A DNA stretch of 61,364 nt from Candidatus Poribacteria bacterium (GTDB lineage: Bacteria > Poribacteria > WGA-4E > WGA-3G), in the NCBI GenBank assembly GCA_003635315.1, contig PYJD01000032.1:1-61364 (forward strand). Direction: 5' to 3'. Below the pieces are notes generated by a model, which searched no databases, had not been told where the DNA came from, and worked only from the letters and a program-made list of their open reading frames with translations. Positions 19,201-29,200 of the stretch are shown one piece after another. The position numbers and the translations under genes were made by a program. Each line of letters opens with the position of its first letter. Position 1 is the first letter of the stretch.

Positions 19201-19594
19201 GATGGTAGCAGTTACGAATGAAAATGCTGGTTCTGATGGAGATATCTTCTCCCACTGCTTCAAGTTAATGGATTTAGGTAAACTAATTGGTAAACGTACA
19301 TGGGGTGGAGTGATAGGTATATCTCCACACCAAGGATTTGTTGATGGAGGATCAACAACCCAACCCGAATACTCGTTCTGGTTTGTTGATGTTGGATGGA
19401 ATGTAGAAAACTATGGAACGGATCCGGACATAGAAGTAGATTATCGTCCCCAAGATTATACCACAGACAGCGATCCACAGCTCGATTGTGCAATTGAACT
19501 CCTACTACGGGAAATGGAAGAGAATCCACCAAAACTCCCAGATTTCGGTGACCGTCCACGATTAACTCTACCGACATTGCCTAAAGTTGAATAG
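16286..19594 (+). CDS. tri: Tricorn-type S41 protease
   Basis: 1102 aa, the usual length for tricorn proteases, with a GGAGGTG site before ATG 16286. The first half is a TolB/WD-like beta-propeller (SPNGELLAFAGREEGPAEVY, SWSPDGKWIAYS). Residues about 515-562 form an extreme Asp/Glu/Lys linker. Then come the S41 core helices with GELGTSHAYE (His about 760), a PDZ domain (GINIQEGDVLLSIGGQQV), VDVRYNGGGN, the nucleophile in NAGSDGDIFS (Ser about 983), and the TTQPEYSFWF glutamate (about 1028). By analogy with Thermoplasma tricorn these form the Ser-His-Ser-Glu machinery. There is no signal peptide, so cytoplasmic peptide degradation downstream of ATP-dependent proteases is expected. Confidence 0.9.
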   Translation: MSGYYRFPTISQETIVFVCEDDLWTVSINGGVARRLTSNLGATGSPQLSPNGELLAFAGREEGPAEVYVMPALGGEAKRLTYQGNQASIVGWSSDGENILYSSGASSAFGAWIWSLSPDGGDPQRLPYGPANHVSYGSDGGVILGRLTREPARWKRYRGGTAGQLWIDVDGDGEFEPFKPVDSNFTTPMWIRDRICFISDHEGVGNIYSCDTTSEDLQRHTHQETYYCRSAQTDGSRIVYHAGGDLWIHEIEDENNYKVDVDFRSPRIQRQRKFVNPTKYLQEYSPSADGKSLSLTARGKLFTMGNWDGAVLQHGDRNGTRYRKAEWLNDGKRIVTLSDAGGEEALEIHTCDGSEEIRRLDNLNIGHVRHLSVCPKGDDLKDQLLIVNHRLELLHIELDEPTLRVLDKSLHKRISGATWSPDGKWIAYSFPATETTSSLKLCNVETGDISFITKPEFSDYAPAWDPDGKFLYFLSRREFEPVGDSLHFDLGFPVSTRPLLVTLQKDTPNPFIPTTPSSDDEKDKEKDENEDKDTDEDTKEDEKSEEKDEDKKEKAKKKKRKPIVIDLDGIEQRVVAFPYTHANYGQIAGIEGKAIFTSFPVQHAVNSPGDEEGSGGKGRLHAYDFKEQKKEVLVGDIGNFQLTRDYKTLVYRTGDRIRVIKAGRKAEDDPKGEQKGGNPRHNGWINVSRIRPSVIPSAEWAQMYREAWRLQRDYFWTEDMSDVDWEDVYKRYLPQLEKVATRAEFSDLMWEMQGELGTSHAYESGGDYRSSPNYAQGFLGADYSYDPENEGYRITHIVRGDTWNERRDSPLGAPGINIQEGDVLLSIGGQQVSENVSPGELLVNLAGQEVQTTFKNASDGEKRVVTVKVLGNESELRYREWVSQNRKYVHEKTDGKVGYVHIPDMGRRGYAEFHRGYLCEVSYPGLLVDVRYNGGGNVSQLILEKLSRKRIGYDLPRWGTPHPYPASSVLGPMVAVTNENAGSDGDIFSHCFKLMDLGKLIGKRTWGGVIGISPHQGFVDGGSTTQPEYSFWFVDVGWNVENYGTDPDIEVDYRPQDYTTDSDPQLDCAIELLLREMEENPPKLPDFGDRPRLTLPTLPKVE

Positions 19595-20027
19595 TTCTTC
19601 CTTTATGATAAGAAATTGTCAAAAAGTGAATGAGAATGAAAAGCGAATTCTTATCAGAATTTGTCGTTTCAGAAGTATAATTGTATATAAGATAGGGAAG
19701 CTTAATTAGAAAAGACATAAAATTCAACCAATTCTATAGAAACATGGTATTGAGCAGAAGAATAAACTTGGAAGTCATGCTATAATTATCTGAATGGAAA
19801 ATAGTTGTTTCTGCCAATACCATTAATTGTCAAATGATAATCTTGTTGATCCATTTCTTAACGGAGAGATTCTGTATGGGAAAAGTACATGTTGAAGTCC
19901 AATTTACACTTCCAATTGATGAGACTCAAATATCCCATAAGGGTGATGCTGTACACAAAGCCAATAGATAAAATCGATTTGATAGATAATATATATATGA
20001 TAGGAATAAGTAGAAAGGAGAAAACTT
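19595..20027 (+). other. Intergenic region with one possible 31-codon ORF
   Basis: Between the tricorn gene and the truncated toxin-antitoxin operon. A short frame at 19876-19971 (MGKVHVEVQFTLPIDETQIS...) has a GGAGA site and could be a peptide gene or the 5' end of a lost one. No other coding signal or clear repeat is seen. Confidence 0.35.
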
Positions 20028-20129
20028 ATGATACCCCCAATTACGAAACTACTCATAAGAATTGAACAGCTTGAATGGGATTTGGCAGAGGTAAAAAAGG
20101 AGTTAGAGGCACTACAAGTCCCCTCATGA
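20028..20129 (+). CDS. Small coiled-coil peptide, first gene of a toxin-antitoxin-like operon
   Basis: ATG 20028 follows an AGAAAGGAG ribosome site. The 33-aa product MIPPITKLLIRIEQLEWDLA... is a single amphipathic helix with a heptad pattern. Its stop overlaps the next start (ATGA at 20126), which indicates coupled translation with the downstream gene. Confidence 0.5.
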   Translation: MIPPITKLLIRIEQLEWDLAEVKKELEALQVPS

Positions 20130-20344
20130 AGTCTCTTACACAAGAAGAACGTTTAGCTGCGCGGTCTGCAAGAGTCCGAGCACAAAATGAAAGGTGGCGT
20201 TCTTTACACAAAAAACGCGATCCCGAAACTAAAACCCTCACAGCAGAGGAACTTCAGCAGCTTTCGTTAGAGGAGGACATAAACCCAGAGGATAATCTTT
20301 TGAGTAGTGCCATCATTGAAGAACGGGAGAAAAGAAGCGAGTGA
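20126..20344 (+). CDS. Probable antitoxin of a VapBC-like pair
   Basis: 72 aa from the ATG that overlaps the upstream stop. Highly charged, with MKSLTQEERLAARSARVRAQ at the N-terminus and LTAEELQQLSLEEDINPEDN near the end, no cysteine and no membrane segment. It overlaps the following PIN-domain gene by GTGA at 20341. Position and size fit an antitoxin; no DNA-binding motif is evident, so the role is inferred from context. Confidence 0.5.
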   Translation: MKSLTQEERLAARSARVRAQNERWRSLHKKRDPETKTLTAEELQQLSLEEDINPEDNLLSSAIIEEREKRSE

Positions 20345-20526
20345 ATTTCTTCTGGTTAGATGCAAGTGCATGTAGCAAACGCTACATTGTAGAAGAAGGG
20401 ACATCTATCATCAATCATCTTTCTGCTCATGTTGCCTTAAACGATATGTTTTGTTTGCTTGAAGGAGTTGGGGAAATTATTTCTGTCATTGTTCGTAGTA
20501 GGAATAGAGGGGTAATTACTAATTGA
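20341..20526 (+). pseudogene. Truncated PIN-domain (VapC-type) toxin
   Basis: A GTG start overlaps the antitoxin stop. The 61-aa product begins MNFFWLDASACSKRYIVEEG, the N-terminal strand with the first catalytic aspartate of PIN ribonucleases, and stops after GEIISVIVRSRNRGVITN. Complete VapC proteins are about 130-150 aa and need further acidic residues in the missing half. The acetate kinase gene begins 21 bases later, so a deletion probably joined the two. Expected to be non-toxic. Confidence 0.6.
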
Positions 20527-20546
20527 GGTTCTAATAGGAAACCACC

Positions 20547-21749
20547 ATGAGAATACTCTGCGCAAACGTAGGTAGCACATCTTTCAAATACCAAATACTT
20601 GATATGGACACGTTAACATCACTCGTGAAGGGAGGTGTGGAACGTATTGGAAATTCTCCTTCCGCATATAAGCATGAAGTGCCGGGAAAACCATCTCGTG
20701 AAGGTGAAATTGATGCTCCATCACATATAGATGCTATTACCCATGCCATGCGACTCATTATTGATCCAGAAGTTGGATGTCTAACAGATCTGAACCAACT
20801 GGATGGCGTAGGCTTCAAGACAATCCTTGCTAAAGGATATTGGCGATCAGCACGGATAACCGAAGATGTAATACAAGCGTTGGAAGCATCAACGCTACTG
20901 GCACCAATGCACAATCCTTTTTATATCGCATCAATCCGTGCATTCCAAGAACTGTTACCCAAAACTGCACTTGTCGCTGTTTTTGAGACATGGTTTCATC
21001 AAACAATACCCGATTATGCCTACGAATTTGGCGTGCCACGTTCCTGGGTAAAAGATCACGAAATACGAAAATATGGATTCCATGGTGCATCTCACAGATA
21101 TATATCAGAACGTGTACCTGAGATGTTAGGGAGAAATAGTGGTGAAGATCTTCGGATCATCTCCTGCCATCTTGGAGGGAGTTCCTCTATTTGTGCTATC
21201 AAAGACGGAAAATCTATTGATACCTCAATGGGAGCTTCTACACAATATGGTATGATACAATCTACACGTTGTGGGGATTTAGATGCTTTTACTGTACTGT
21301 ATATGATGGATAAAGAGGGTTATACTACGGATGAAATCCGACGTCAATTAGTTGAGGATTCAGGGGTTAAGGGTATATCGGGAACAAGTGGGGATATGCG
21401 AGATGTTGAAGCTGCAATTGAAGCTGGAAATGATAATGCTCGTTTAGCTTTAGAAACCTACGAATACGGTGTAAAAAAATACATCGGAGCTTATATTGCA
21501 GCGTTAGGTGGAGTTGATGTTATCGCTTTCGCAGGTGGTATAGGTGAAAAAGGCACATCAACACGGGCGCAAATCTGTGAAGGACTTGATTGGTGTGGAA
21601 TACATTTAGACGAGAAGAAAAATAAGGAAACTTCTGGAGAGGGTGATATATCTGCAGAGAATAGCCGTGCCAAAATCCTTGTTGTTTCTACAGATGAGGA
21701 AATTATTGTATCTCGTGAAACTGCTCGCGTATTAATAGAAGACTCTTAG
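20547..21749 (+). CDS. Divergent acetate/butyrate-kinase family enzyme
   Basis: 400 aa, the normal length for acetate kinase. Family motifs are NVGSTSFKYQ (Asn7), RKYGFHGASHRY (His about 179), DGKSIDTSMGAST, TRCGD (Arg241), a FAGGIGEKG ATP loop and STDEE near the C-terminus. Compared with the well-studied Methanosarcina enzyme, Arg91 is replaced by Lys (GVGFK), catalytic Asp148 by Glu (VFETWFH), and Asn211 by Gly (HLGGSS where HLGNG is usual). No phosphotransacetylase gene is adjacent. It probably phosphorylates a short carboxylate, but acetate specificity is uncertain. Confidence 0.8.
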   Translation: MRILCANVGSTSFKYQILDMDTLTSLVKGGVERIGNSPSAYKHEVPGKPSREGEIDAPSHIDAITHAMRLIIDPEVGCLTDLNQLDGVGFKTILAKGYWRSARITEDVIQALEASTLLAPMHNPFYIASIRAFQELLPKTALVAVFETWFHQTIPDYAYEFGVPRSWVKDHEIRKYGFHGASHRYISERVPEMLGRNSGEDLRIISCHLGGSSSICAIKDGKSIDTSMGASTQYGMIQSTRCGDLDAFTVLYMMDKEGYTTDEIRRQLVEDSGVKGISGTSGDMRDVEAAIEAGNDNARLALETYEYGVKKYIGAYIAALGGVDVIAFAGGIGEKGTSTRAQICEGLDWCGIHLDEKKNKETSGEGDISAENSRAKILVVSTDEEIIVSRETARVLIEDS

Positions 21750-21789
21750 ACAGTAGTTTTTATTGAATTATACAACTCTAAAACTAACC

Positions 21790-22581
21790 CTACATCAAAT
21801 ATTCCCTTTCTTGGAAAATTCTAATAGCAAGCAACATAGCACCACCCGAGATCAAGAATACAAGCATAACCGACACCCAATTGGCAGGTGGGGTTATACT
21901 TAAGAGTCCATCCAGTATGTCCCGTCTTAATCTATATTCAGGAAAAAGATCCATAAGATAGTGGGTAACAGAAATCCGCTTAATCCCAACAGGCATTCCT
22001 GGAATTGTTGTAATTCTTTCCCAACCTAACACGAATAGCAATCCCCATAATACAGGATTTTTAAATCGAACAGACAATAATACTGCTATAGTACCGTAGG
22101 TTAAAAGACCTAATGTGAGTGAACCTGAATATACAAAACTCATACCCAACACAAATAGACGTTCTCTTAGTTTTGGGTGTGTTTGTATTATACCAGTTAA
22201 CAGTAAATGAGAGATTCCTATAAGAATAGTTGCTCCAACAAGATAAGCTGCGAATTTACTAAGCAATATATACGGTTTCCTGACAGGTCGCATTTGTAGG
22301 TATGTTAATCCTCCACTATCTATTTCGTCAGAGACAATTGCCGACCCGTAGAAAATGGCACAAAAATTCGTAAAAAAGCCGTAATAAATTAGGGTGAAAT
22401 AGGGAATAAAACTATTTACAGTACTAAACCCATGGGCTGTTATACGAAAAACAAGTGCGATAATTAATGATAATACACACCCAAGAATTATGAGTAATCC
22501 TTTCCGACTCCAAAATAGTTGGCGTATTGTATGTTTGAAGATGGCTATGTAAGGAAGAAATGAGTTTTGGATAGATGACAT
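21790..22581 (-). CDS. ABC-2-type transporter permease
   Basis: A 263-aa membrane protein with about six hydrophobic segments, starting FKHTIRQLFWSRKGLLIILG, with a cytoplasmic SDEIDSGGLTYLQMRPVRK loop of the type seen in ABC-2 permeases. No ATP-binding subunit is encoded in the neighbourhood; both flanking genes read away on the other strand or are unrelated. It is convergent with the kinase gene. Substrate unknown. Confidence 0.75.
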   Translation of the reverse strand: MSSIQNSFLPYIAIFKHTIRQLFWSRKGLLIILGCVLSLIIALVFRITAHGFSTVNSFIPYFTLIYYGFFTNFCAIFYGSAIVSDEIDSGGLTYLQMRPVRKPYILLSKFAAYLVGATILIGISHLLLTGIIQTHPKLRERLFVLGMSFVYSGSLTLGLLTYGTIAVLLSVRFKNPVLWGLLFVLGWERITTIPGMPVGIKRISVTHYLMDLFPEYRLRRDILDGLLSITPPANWVSVMLVFLISGGAMLLAIRIFQEREYLM

Positions 22582-22749
22582 TTAATGGTTCATTCGTTGA
22601 TTTTTTCTCTATATCATAGTAACATAATAATGTAGGATTTACAACCTATTGTTGAGGAAAAATAATGTTTTAATATCTTATTTTCAATTAGACAATCAAT
22701 TCTTCATAGCGTAATTCAAAAACACCAACCAATAATTAAAAGGACATAT

Positions 22750-23589
22750 ATGCAGAAGATAATTGACACACATCAACACCTCTGGGATGTAGCAAACTTA
22801 GACTATCCATGGTTAAAGGGATTTGATCTACTTGAACAGAAATATACTCCTCAAGACTATCGGGAAGCGTTTGACAGTCTGAACATCGTCAAATCTGTTC
22901 ATGTTGAAGGTGATCCGTCTGAAACCCATGTGGTTCAAGAGGTGGAATGGTTGAGTAAGATTGCCGAAGAAGATGGGATGATAGGAGCAATTGCTGCAGC
23001 TGCACCATTAGAAAAACCAAATGCTGAGTCTATTATCGAACAACTTGCAACGTTTGAACTTGTTGTTGGTATCCGTAGAATGGCATGGCATAATCCTGAC
23101 AATCAATTTTATGCGAGTCCAGAACTCATCAATGGTGTGAAATTACTACCGAAATATAACCTTACCTTTGAACTGTGTGCAAAAAGCGATCAACTCCCTG
23201 CAGCCATTGAATTGGTAAAAGCCACACCAGATGTCACACACGCAATTAATCATTGTGGGGGACCAAATATAAAAGACGGCGAATTTGAACCGTGGGCAAC
23301 CCACATGAAAAAACTCGCCGTCTTTGAAAATGTATGTTGTAAAGTCTCAGGAATCGTTACAACCGCAAGTGAGAATTGGACGCCTGAGGAGCTGAAACCG
23401 TATATCCGACATCTTGTAGAATCCTTTGGCTATGATAGACTTATGTTTGGTAGCGACTGGCCAGTATGTACTTTAGCTGCCGAATATCAAGAATGGTATA
23501 ACGCACTTCTATATGCTATTGATGATGCTTCCGATTCAGAGAAAAACCGCTTTTTCTATCAGAACGCATTTGAATTTTACAGAATGTAA
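22750..23589 (+). CDS. Amidohydrolase_2 family (lactonase-like) enzyme
   Basis: 279 aa beginning MQKIIDTHQHLWD, the metal-binding HxH of the amidohydrolase-2 (COG3618) branch that includes L-fuconolactonase and 2-pyrone-4,6-dicarboxylate hydrolases. Further signatures are GIRRMAWHNP, NHCGGPNIKDG and the C-terminal LMFGSDWPVC aspartate. No signal peptide. Likely hydrolysis of a sugar lactone in carbohydrate catabolism; in this genome block the aldehyde dehydrogenase and enolase-superfamily genes could belong to similar pathways, but they are not in one operon. Confidence 0.85.
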   Translation: MQKIIDTHQHLWDVANLDYPWLKGFDLLEQKYTPQDYREAFDSLNIVKSVHVEGDPSETHVVQEVEWLSKIAEEDGMIGAIAAAAPLEKPNAESIIEQLATFELVVGIRRMAWHNPDNQFYASPELINGVKLLPKYNLTFELCAKSDQLPAAIELVKATPDVTHAINHCGGPNIKDGEFEPWATHMKKLAVFENVCCKVSGIVTTASENWTPEELKPYIRHLVESFGYDRLMFGSDWPVCTLAAEYQEWYNALLYAIDDASDSEKNRFFYQNAFEFYRM

Positions 23590-23594
23590 ATCAG

Positions 23595-23685
23595 GCTCAT
23601 GTAAAGGCACTGTGTTAATTATGATGTCCAACCTGCATGGTGACTGCTTCGGTTAGAAACGATAGCACAAACTTTTTACATGAGC
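23595..23685. other. Inverted repeat between convergent genes
   Basis: GCTCATGTAAA (23595-23605) is matched by its complement TTTACATGAGC (23675-23685) across a 69-nt loop. It could be a terminator-like structure or the ends of a small element. Confidence 0.35.
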
Positions 23686-23717
23686 GGTAAATCATTCACA
23701 CGCAAGATGGTAACCTT

Positions 23718-25655
23718 CTATTTTGGTGTAATCAATACTGGTTCAACACCTTGAGATTCATGTATTTCCTGCTTTAAGGTGTCTGAATCAGATCTATCTG
23801 AAAATTCACCAATTGTCACTCGGTGCATCTTATTTCCATCTACTGTAACTGTATATATCACTACTTTTTCATTGGGGTATAAGTTTTTTAAACTCTCAGC
23901 CAATAGTGTAGCATTATGCTCTTCGGAGAAGGATCCTACCATGAGTGTCATCTTAGGTTTATCATCCAACACTGTATCAATGTTTTGAGCCACTTTACCA
24001 AAATCCATTTTAACTTCTCGACTGCTGATATTCCCAGCAATATCCTGAACATTCATAGTAAATGTATAAGATGAACCAGACGAAGTGGTGAGTTTATTAA
24101 ATACAACATTTTCAGGTGGAGTACCATTACCTTCTTTCTTTTCAATAAGGTTTTTCTTTGTATCAAAAACCTCAAGTGTCCACTTAGCAATGGCATTTAT
24201 ATCCGAGGTTTTAACACTGATACTATTTTGACCATTCTTTTCAATCTCAATTGTAGCAGGTATCAAGTCAACGGTAACCATTTCAGTGTTTCTAAGATGT
24301 GATTTGCCATCTGAATCAATATAAAATAACTGTAAGACATAATCCCCATCCGCTACTAAATTACCGTTGTCTCCAACCGCATTCCATTGAATACCCTTAA
24401 CAGGTGTTCCAGTTCCAGTCATTTCCCATACCTTTTCGGTATATACATCCCGTAGAGTTAACTGCCATTTGTCATTCGGATTAACCCTAAACTTAAATGT
24501 AGTGGTATCTGAAATTCCATCATTATTAGGTGAAATAGCAGATTCTGAGAGTTCTAATTTTTCAGCAGGGACATCTACTTCAACATTCTGTTCAAGTGAT
24601 TTTGGCATTCTAATTAATGTGTTTTGGATTACCTGTTTGTCATTTTCCTGTTTTGTATCAACCTTAGACAAAATAGGTTCAGAATCAGGTGTCGATATTC
24701 TTTCCGTACCACCCCATCTTAATGTTGCAGAAATCCAATGTATACTCTGATCGAATTCACCACCCTTAACATGAGCGTAATCCAATTGTCCTGATGCGTT
24801 TCGGAAACTAATGCCTTGTGTCCATTCACCTGACCTAAAGTTCTCAGCAGCAGTTAAAGTCGTGTAACCTACACGCACACCAAAATGATTGTTAAAGAAC
24901 CATCGTTCTGCTCCAAAGTGCAAACGGAGTCTTTCTCCCCAAGTTGTATCATTCTGTCCTCGTAAGGCAAAATCTGCAGATAGCAATGTAGCCTTATCAG
25001 GACGATAGGTTGTGCCAAAACGTGTTCCTAATGATGGACTATTGGGACGTAGGTTTCCTTCGTCGTCACGTATACCATTACTTAACTCAGATAAATTAAT
25101 ACCCAGTGTAATTGAATCCCCAAACCTTTCCAACGGATATGCAATTTGCATTCCAAGATCAAAACTCCAGAGATAATTTGACCGAATGAGGGTATTGTCC
25201 TGAAAATATCGTATGTTAGCACCAGTAGATACCTGTTCACCCAAGGCAAAACCATATCCTAATAGTATTATCTGAGTAGACCTATTATAATTATTATTCC
25301 AACCATTGAACCATGACGCTACTGATAGACTACCAACATTTTTATCTGTCCAACCTAATGTGTCAGGACTGGCTGCAAACGAGAATGTTTGGTCTGGACC
25401 TGACTTACCACTTGAAAACGGAATCCCTCCCATGTTCACTTCTAAACCGTTCATAAATCCCAGTGAAGACGGATTCCACAAAAAACCGTTATTTGTTGAG
25501 GGACCAGCTGTGAATGCACTTCCCATTCCAACAGCTCGTGCACTTGCTCCGACAAAAATATCCCTACGATCAATTCCTGATGATCCTTCAGACACTATTG
25601 TATTTGCTAACATGATTGCTAATGTACATATAATCAAGAGAGTCTTAAATTGCAT
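23718..25655 (-). CDS. PorV/UPF0164-like outer-membrane barrel with FlgD-like Ig and C-terminal SPOR domain
   Basis: Start placed at ATG 25655, which has a GGAG site eight bases away and gives a clean signal peptide (MQFKTLLIICTLAIM...). The 645-aa product opens with GASARAVGMGSAFTAGPST and NNGFLWNPSSLGFMNG, typical of PorV/PorQ-type barrel proteins, continuing to about residue 320. A FlgD-like Ig region follows (LSESAISPNNDGISDTTTF, WNAVGDNGNLVADGDYVL). The end is a SPOR domain (MTLMVGSFSEEHNATLLAES), which in other proteins binds denuded peptidoglycan. Fusion of a barrel to SPOR suggests an outer-membrane protein tethered to the wall. Confidence 0.75.
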   Translation of the reverse strand: MQFKTLLIICTLAIMLANTIVSEGSSGIDRRDIFVGASARAVGMGSAFTAGPSTNNGFLWNPSSLGFMNGLEVNMGGIPFSSGKSGPDQTFSFAASPDTLGWTDKNVGSLSVASWFNGWNNNYNRSTQIILLGYGFALGEQVSTGANIRYFQDNTLIRSNYLWSFDLGMQIAYPLERFGDSITLGINLSELSNGIRDDEGNLRPNSPSLGTRFGTTYRPDKATLLSADFALRGQNDTTWGERLRLHFGAERWFFNNHFGVRVGYTTLTAAENFRSGEWTQGISFRNASGQLDYAHVKGGEFDQSIHWISATLRWGGTERISTPDSEPILSKVDTKQENDKQVIQNTLIRMPKSLEQNVEVDVPAEKLELSESAISPNNDGISDTTTFKFRVNPNDKWQLTLRDVYTEKVWEMTGTGTPVKGIQWNAVGDNGNLVADGDYVLQLFYIDSDGKSHLRNTEMVTVDLIPATIEIEKNGQNSISVKTSDINAIAKWTLEVFDTKKNLIEKKEGNGTPPENVVFNKLTTSSGSSYTFTMNVQDIAGNISSREVKMDFGKVAQNIDTVLDDKPKMTLMVGSFSEEHNATLLAESLKNLYPNEKVVIYTVTVDGNKMHRVTIGEFSDRSDSDTLKQEIHESQGVEPVLITPK

Positions 25656-26024
25656 TTTTCTACTCCATCTATTTTCATCTATTATTTTATGCAAACTTAC
25701 GCTGTATAAATAACGTTATAAGAATAAACATGGGTACATGCCGAAATTGACGAATTCACTTTCTAAGGTTTGATGCATATTGATCCAGCGTATTTCATAT
25801 CACTGGATTTGGAATATGTAATAAGAATCATTGTTGAATACATCAAATCACCGGTCTGAATGACATTTACGGTATTCCAGTAGGAGTTAGTTGTGGGACC
25901 TTACTGACCATGGACATGAGAGAATTTTCAGGACAAAAAATGCATCTGTGTAAACCACAGTTTTCACTTGATTGATGGGAATATATATGAGAAAATAAAA
26001 TAAATTTGTATGTGGTGAAACACA
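25656..26024. other. Divergent promoter region
   Basis: Lies between divergently transcribed genes. Apart from a short ATCCAG...CTGGAT hairpin at about 25779-25806 I see no repeat or ORF of note. Confidence 0.4.
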
Positions 26025-26291
26025 ATGGAAGAAATACGAGAATTAACGACGTTATTAGAATCTGGTATTGAGGAATATGAGGAACAGCAGAAAATACTCC
26101 AGTCAGAAAGACTGAAATATATACGACTTTCAATGACAGACGGATTTGGTAAAGAAGAAGGGGATTCAAAAGATTCGTGGTTACTACATTTAAAGCAACT
26201 CGAAGATTCATTGGAAGTTCGAGTAAGAGCCTTAAAACGAGCAGTCGTCGAATTAGCTGAATCCTTTAAGAAAGTAGAGACAGAACAATAA
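26025..26291 (+). CDS. Small coiled-coil protein upstream of the TPR/FG-GAP gene
   Basis: 88 aa, strongly charged, with heptad-like leucines (IRELTTLLESGIEEYEEQQK, LKQLEDSLEVRVRALKRAVV). No signal or membrane segment. The next gene starts two bases after its stop, so they are probably co-transcribed. Function unknown. Confidence 0.55.
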   Translation: MEEIRELTTLLESGIEEYEEQQKILQSERLKYIRLSMTDGFGKEEGDSKDSWLLHLKQLEDSLEVRVRALKRAVVELAESFKKVETEQ

Positions 26292-26292
26292 T

Positions 26293-29200
26293 ATGAGATA
26301 TCTACGTCAACCTACCAAATATCTTCTGATTGTCATATATATCATAATTGCTATCCTTTGCGGACATATACTCACTTCCCATGCACAAGATTCAGCTATT
26401 GAATTGACGATTGAAGAAGCAATTCGACAGCAGAATCTTGGGTTAGCATTCTTAGAAGAATCACAACCTACAAAAGCACTTGGACCATTTACAAGACTTA
26501 TTGAATTACTACCTGATGAAGCAATTGGGTATGGTAATCTTGCAGTTACACATTTGAGATTACAACAATCTGAAGAAGCAGAAAAATGGGTTAAACAAGG
26601 TATCAAGGTTGCCCCTTTGGAAAGTCAACTCCATTTCATCTTATCTGAGGTATATCAATTAAAAGGAGAAACCCATTTAGCTGTTGAGTCGATGGTAGAG
26701 GCAGTAAGATTAGACCCAGATGAATTAGAGTTTCGTTATAAGTTGGTACGTCACTATATTGGACAGAGAAGGAATCCAGAAGCACAAAGGCATGCCCTCA
26801 TACATCTGAAGGAACTCAATTCTCGTTCACCTGTAAATGTGGTTGTGTTGCTGAAGTTAACACAAGCCTTGATCGGAGAAGGAGAACTTGAAGAGGCAGA
26901 AAAATTATCTCAACAATTACTTATTCTGTTAGGGGATACAGAAGCAGATAAACTAAAATACTTAACCCAAGGAATTAAGGATATTAAGGAAAAAAATCAG
27001 AAAACTGCTGCACGCAATATTCAGATTTTTGAAAATGTACAACGTGCCAGTCCACGATATCAGCAAGGAATAGGAGAACTGGTAACAAATATCCTGGGAC
27101 ACCCTATTGAGACATTTAGTCCAGGATTCAAAGCCCGTATCGCTGCGAAAAAGCGTCAATCCATACCTGTACAATTCACCGATATAACAAATGAAATTGG
27201 ACTTAACAACCTAAACCGTGATCTACAAAGATCTACAAGTATTTCCTTAATTGACTACGATAATGACGGTTATTTAGATATATATACATCGATGGATATT
27301 CTGCTAAAAAATGTAGATGGAAAATATACACATGTCCAAGGAAATAAAGAAGCCATGGCAGATCTCCCAAAGACAAATTACACTACGTTTGCAGACTTAG
27401 ATAAGAATGGAACGCTTGAGATTCTAATACAAAATGCGGATGGAATCTTACAGTTGCGAATGAGAGAGGAAGGAAAATGGGAAAGAACAGATATAATTCA
27501 GTATCAAAATCAAAAAGGAGAAAAGGGGGTATTACTACCAATTGACTATGATCATGACGGAGATCTCGACCTGCTTTCTGGACAGGATGGTTTAAGTATG
27601 TATCAGAACAGTGGAGATGGGGTATTTACTGATGTAAGTGAGAAGACATTCCTATCAGCTGAGGATAACGTGTTAACACAACAAACCGTTATAGAAGCAT
27701 TCGCTGCGGATTTTGACGATGATGGGGATATTGATATCTTTGCAATTAATCAGGATATGGGGTGCATATTATTTGATAACTTACGTCAAGGAAAACTCCG
27801 TGCAGTTACGGATAGGATAGAAATACCACAAGATACTACATATACATCAATAGCTGTAAGTGATTATGATAACGATGGAAATATTGACCTGCTATTAGCT
27901 ACGGTTTCCAGTATAGAACTTTACAGAAATCGCGGGGATGCGACCTTTGTTAAGGATATCGGTTCTGAAGGTATATTCTCTAATTTATCTAATTACCGTA
28001 TCAAACAAATTAAATCTCTTGATTATGATAACGATGGATTTCAGGATATATGGGTAATTAGTCCACAAGGGTTTTCTATGTTCCGTAACGATGGAACGGG
28101 ACATTTTACCGATACAAGTTCGATATTCAATGTAAACCCTCTCTTGGATAGTGGTATTACTGGATCAATTGCTGATTATGATAACGATGGCGATTTAGAT
28201 CTATTTTATTTAACTGAGAAAGGAGAATTATGTGCTTTAGAAAATAACGGAGGGAATCAGAATAACTGGTTACAGGTCAGATTAGAAGGGATTACAACTG
28301 GGAACAATAAAGTCAACAGGGATGGATTCGGTTCGAAACTTGAAGTGAAGATTCTGGATTTATATCAACTACAGTATGTTTCTCAACAGGTCTCACACTT
28401 CGGATTAGGTTCATTTGAAAGTGCTGATGTTGTAAGGGTTGTATGGACGAATGGTGTGCCGCAGAATGTGATTGAACCGAAAGCCAAACAACGAATTAAG
28501 GAGAAACAGATTTTAAAAGGTTCATGTCCATTCTTATATGTTTATGACGGAGAAGACTACCAATTTGTTACTGATCTTTTATGGCGCGCCCCCCTTGGAC
28601 TTGTGACTTCAATGGGATTCGTGGCACCAGATGAAACAAGGGATTTCATCAAAATACCAGCATCGCAAATTCGACCAAAATCTGGAATGTATTCTATTCA
28701 AATTACAGAAGAATTGTGGGAAACAGCCTATTTTGATATGGTAAAACTGATTGTTGTTGATCATCCAATAGATACGGATATTTTTGTAAATGAACAGTAT
28801 AGACCTCCTCCGTTTGAAGATTTCAAGATATACACTGTTACTGATAAGAGATACCCAAAATCTGCTAAAAATCATAAAGGGGAAGATATTACGGAACGTT
28901 TGAAATACCCAGATTACCAATATGCATTTGAACACATCCCCGGACCCTATCAAGGTGTAGTAGAAAAGCACGCAATCATTCTCGACCTTGGTGATATTCC
29001 AGATTCTGAATCTGTAACGTTGTATCTCAACGGTTGGATTTTTCCAACGGATACCAGTATTAATATTGCTTTATCCCAGAATCCTGATATTGCTCCGAAT
29101 TTTCCTTCGGTTGCTGTGAAAGACAATGATGAGGAGTGGAATATTGTTATACCTATGATAGGTATTCCTGCTGGTAAGAACAAGACGATTACTGTTGATC

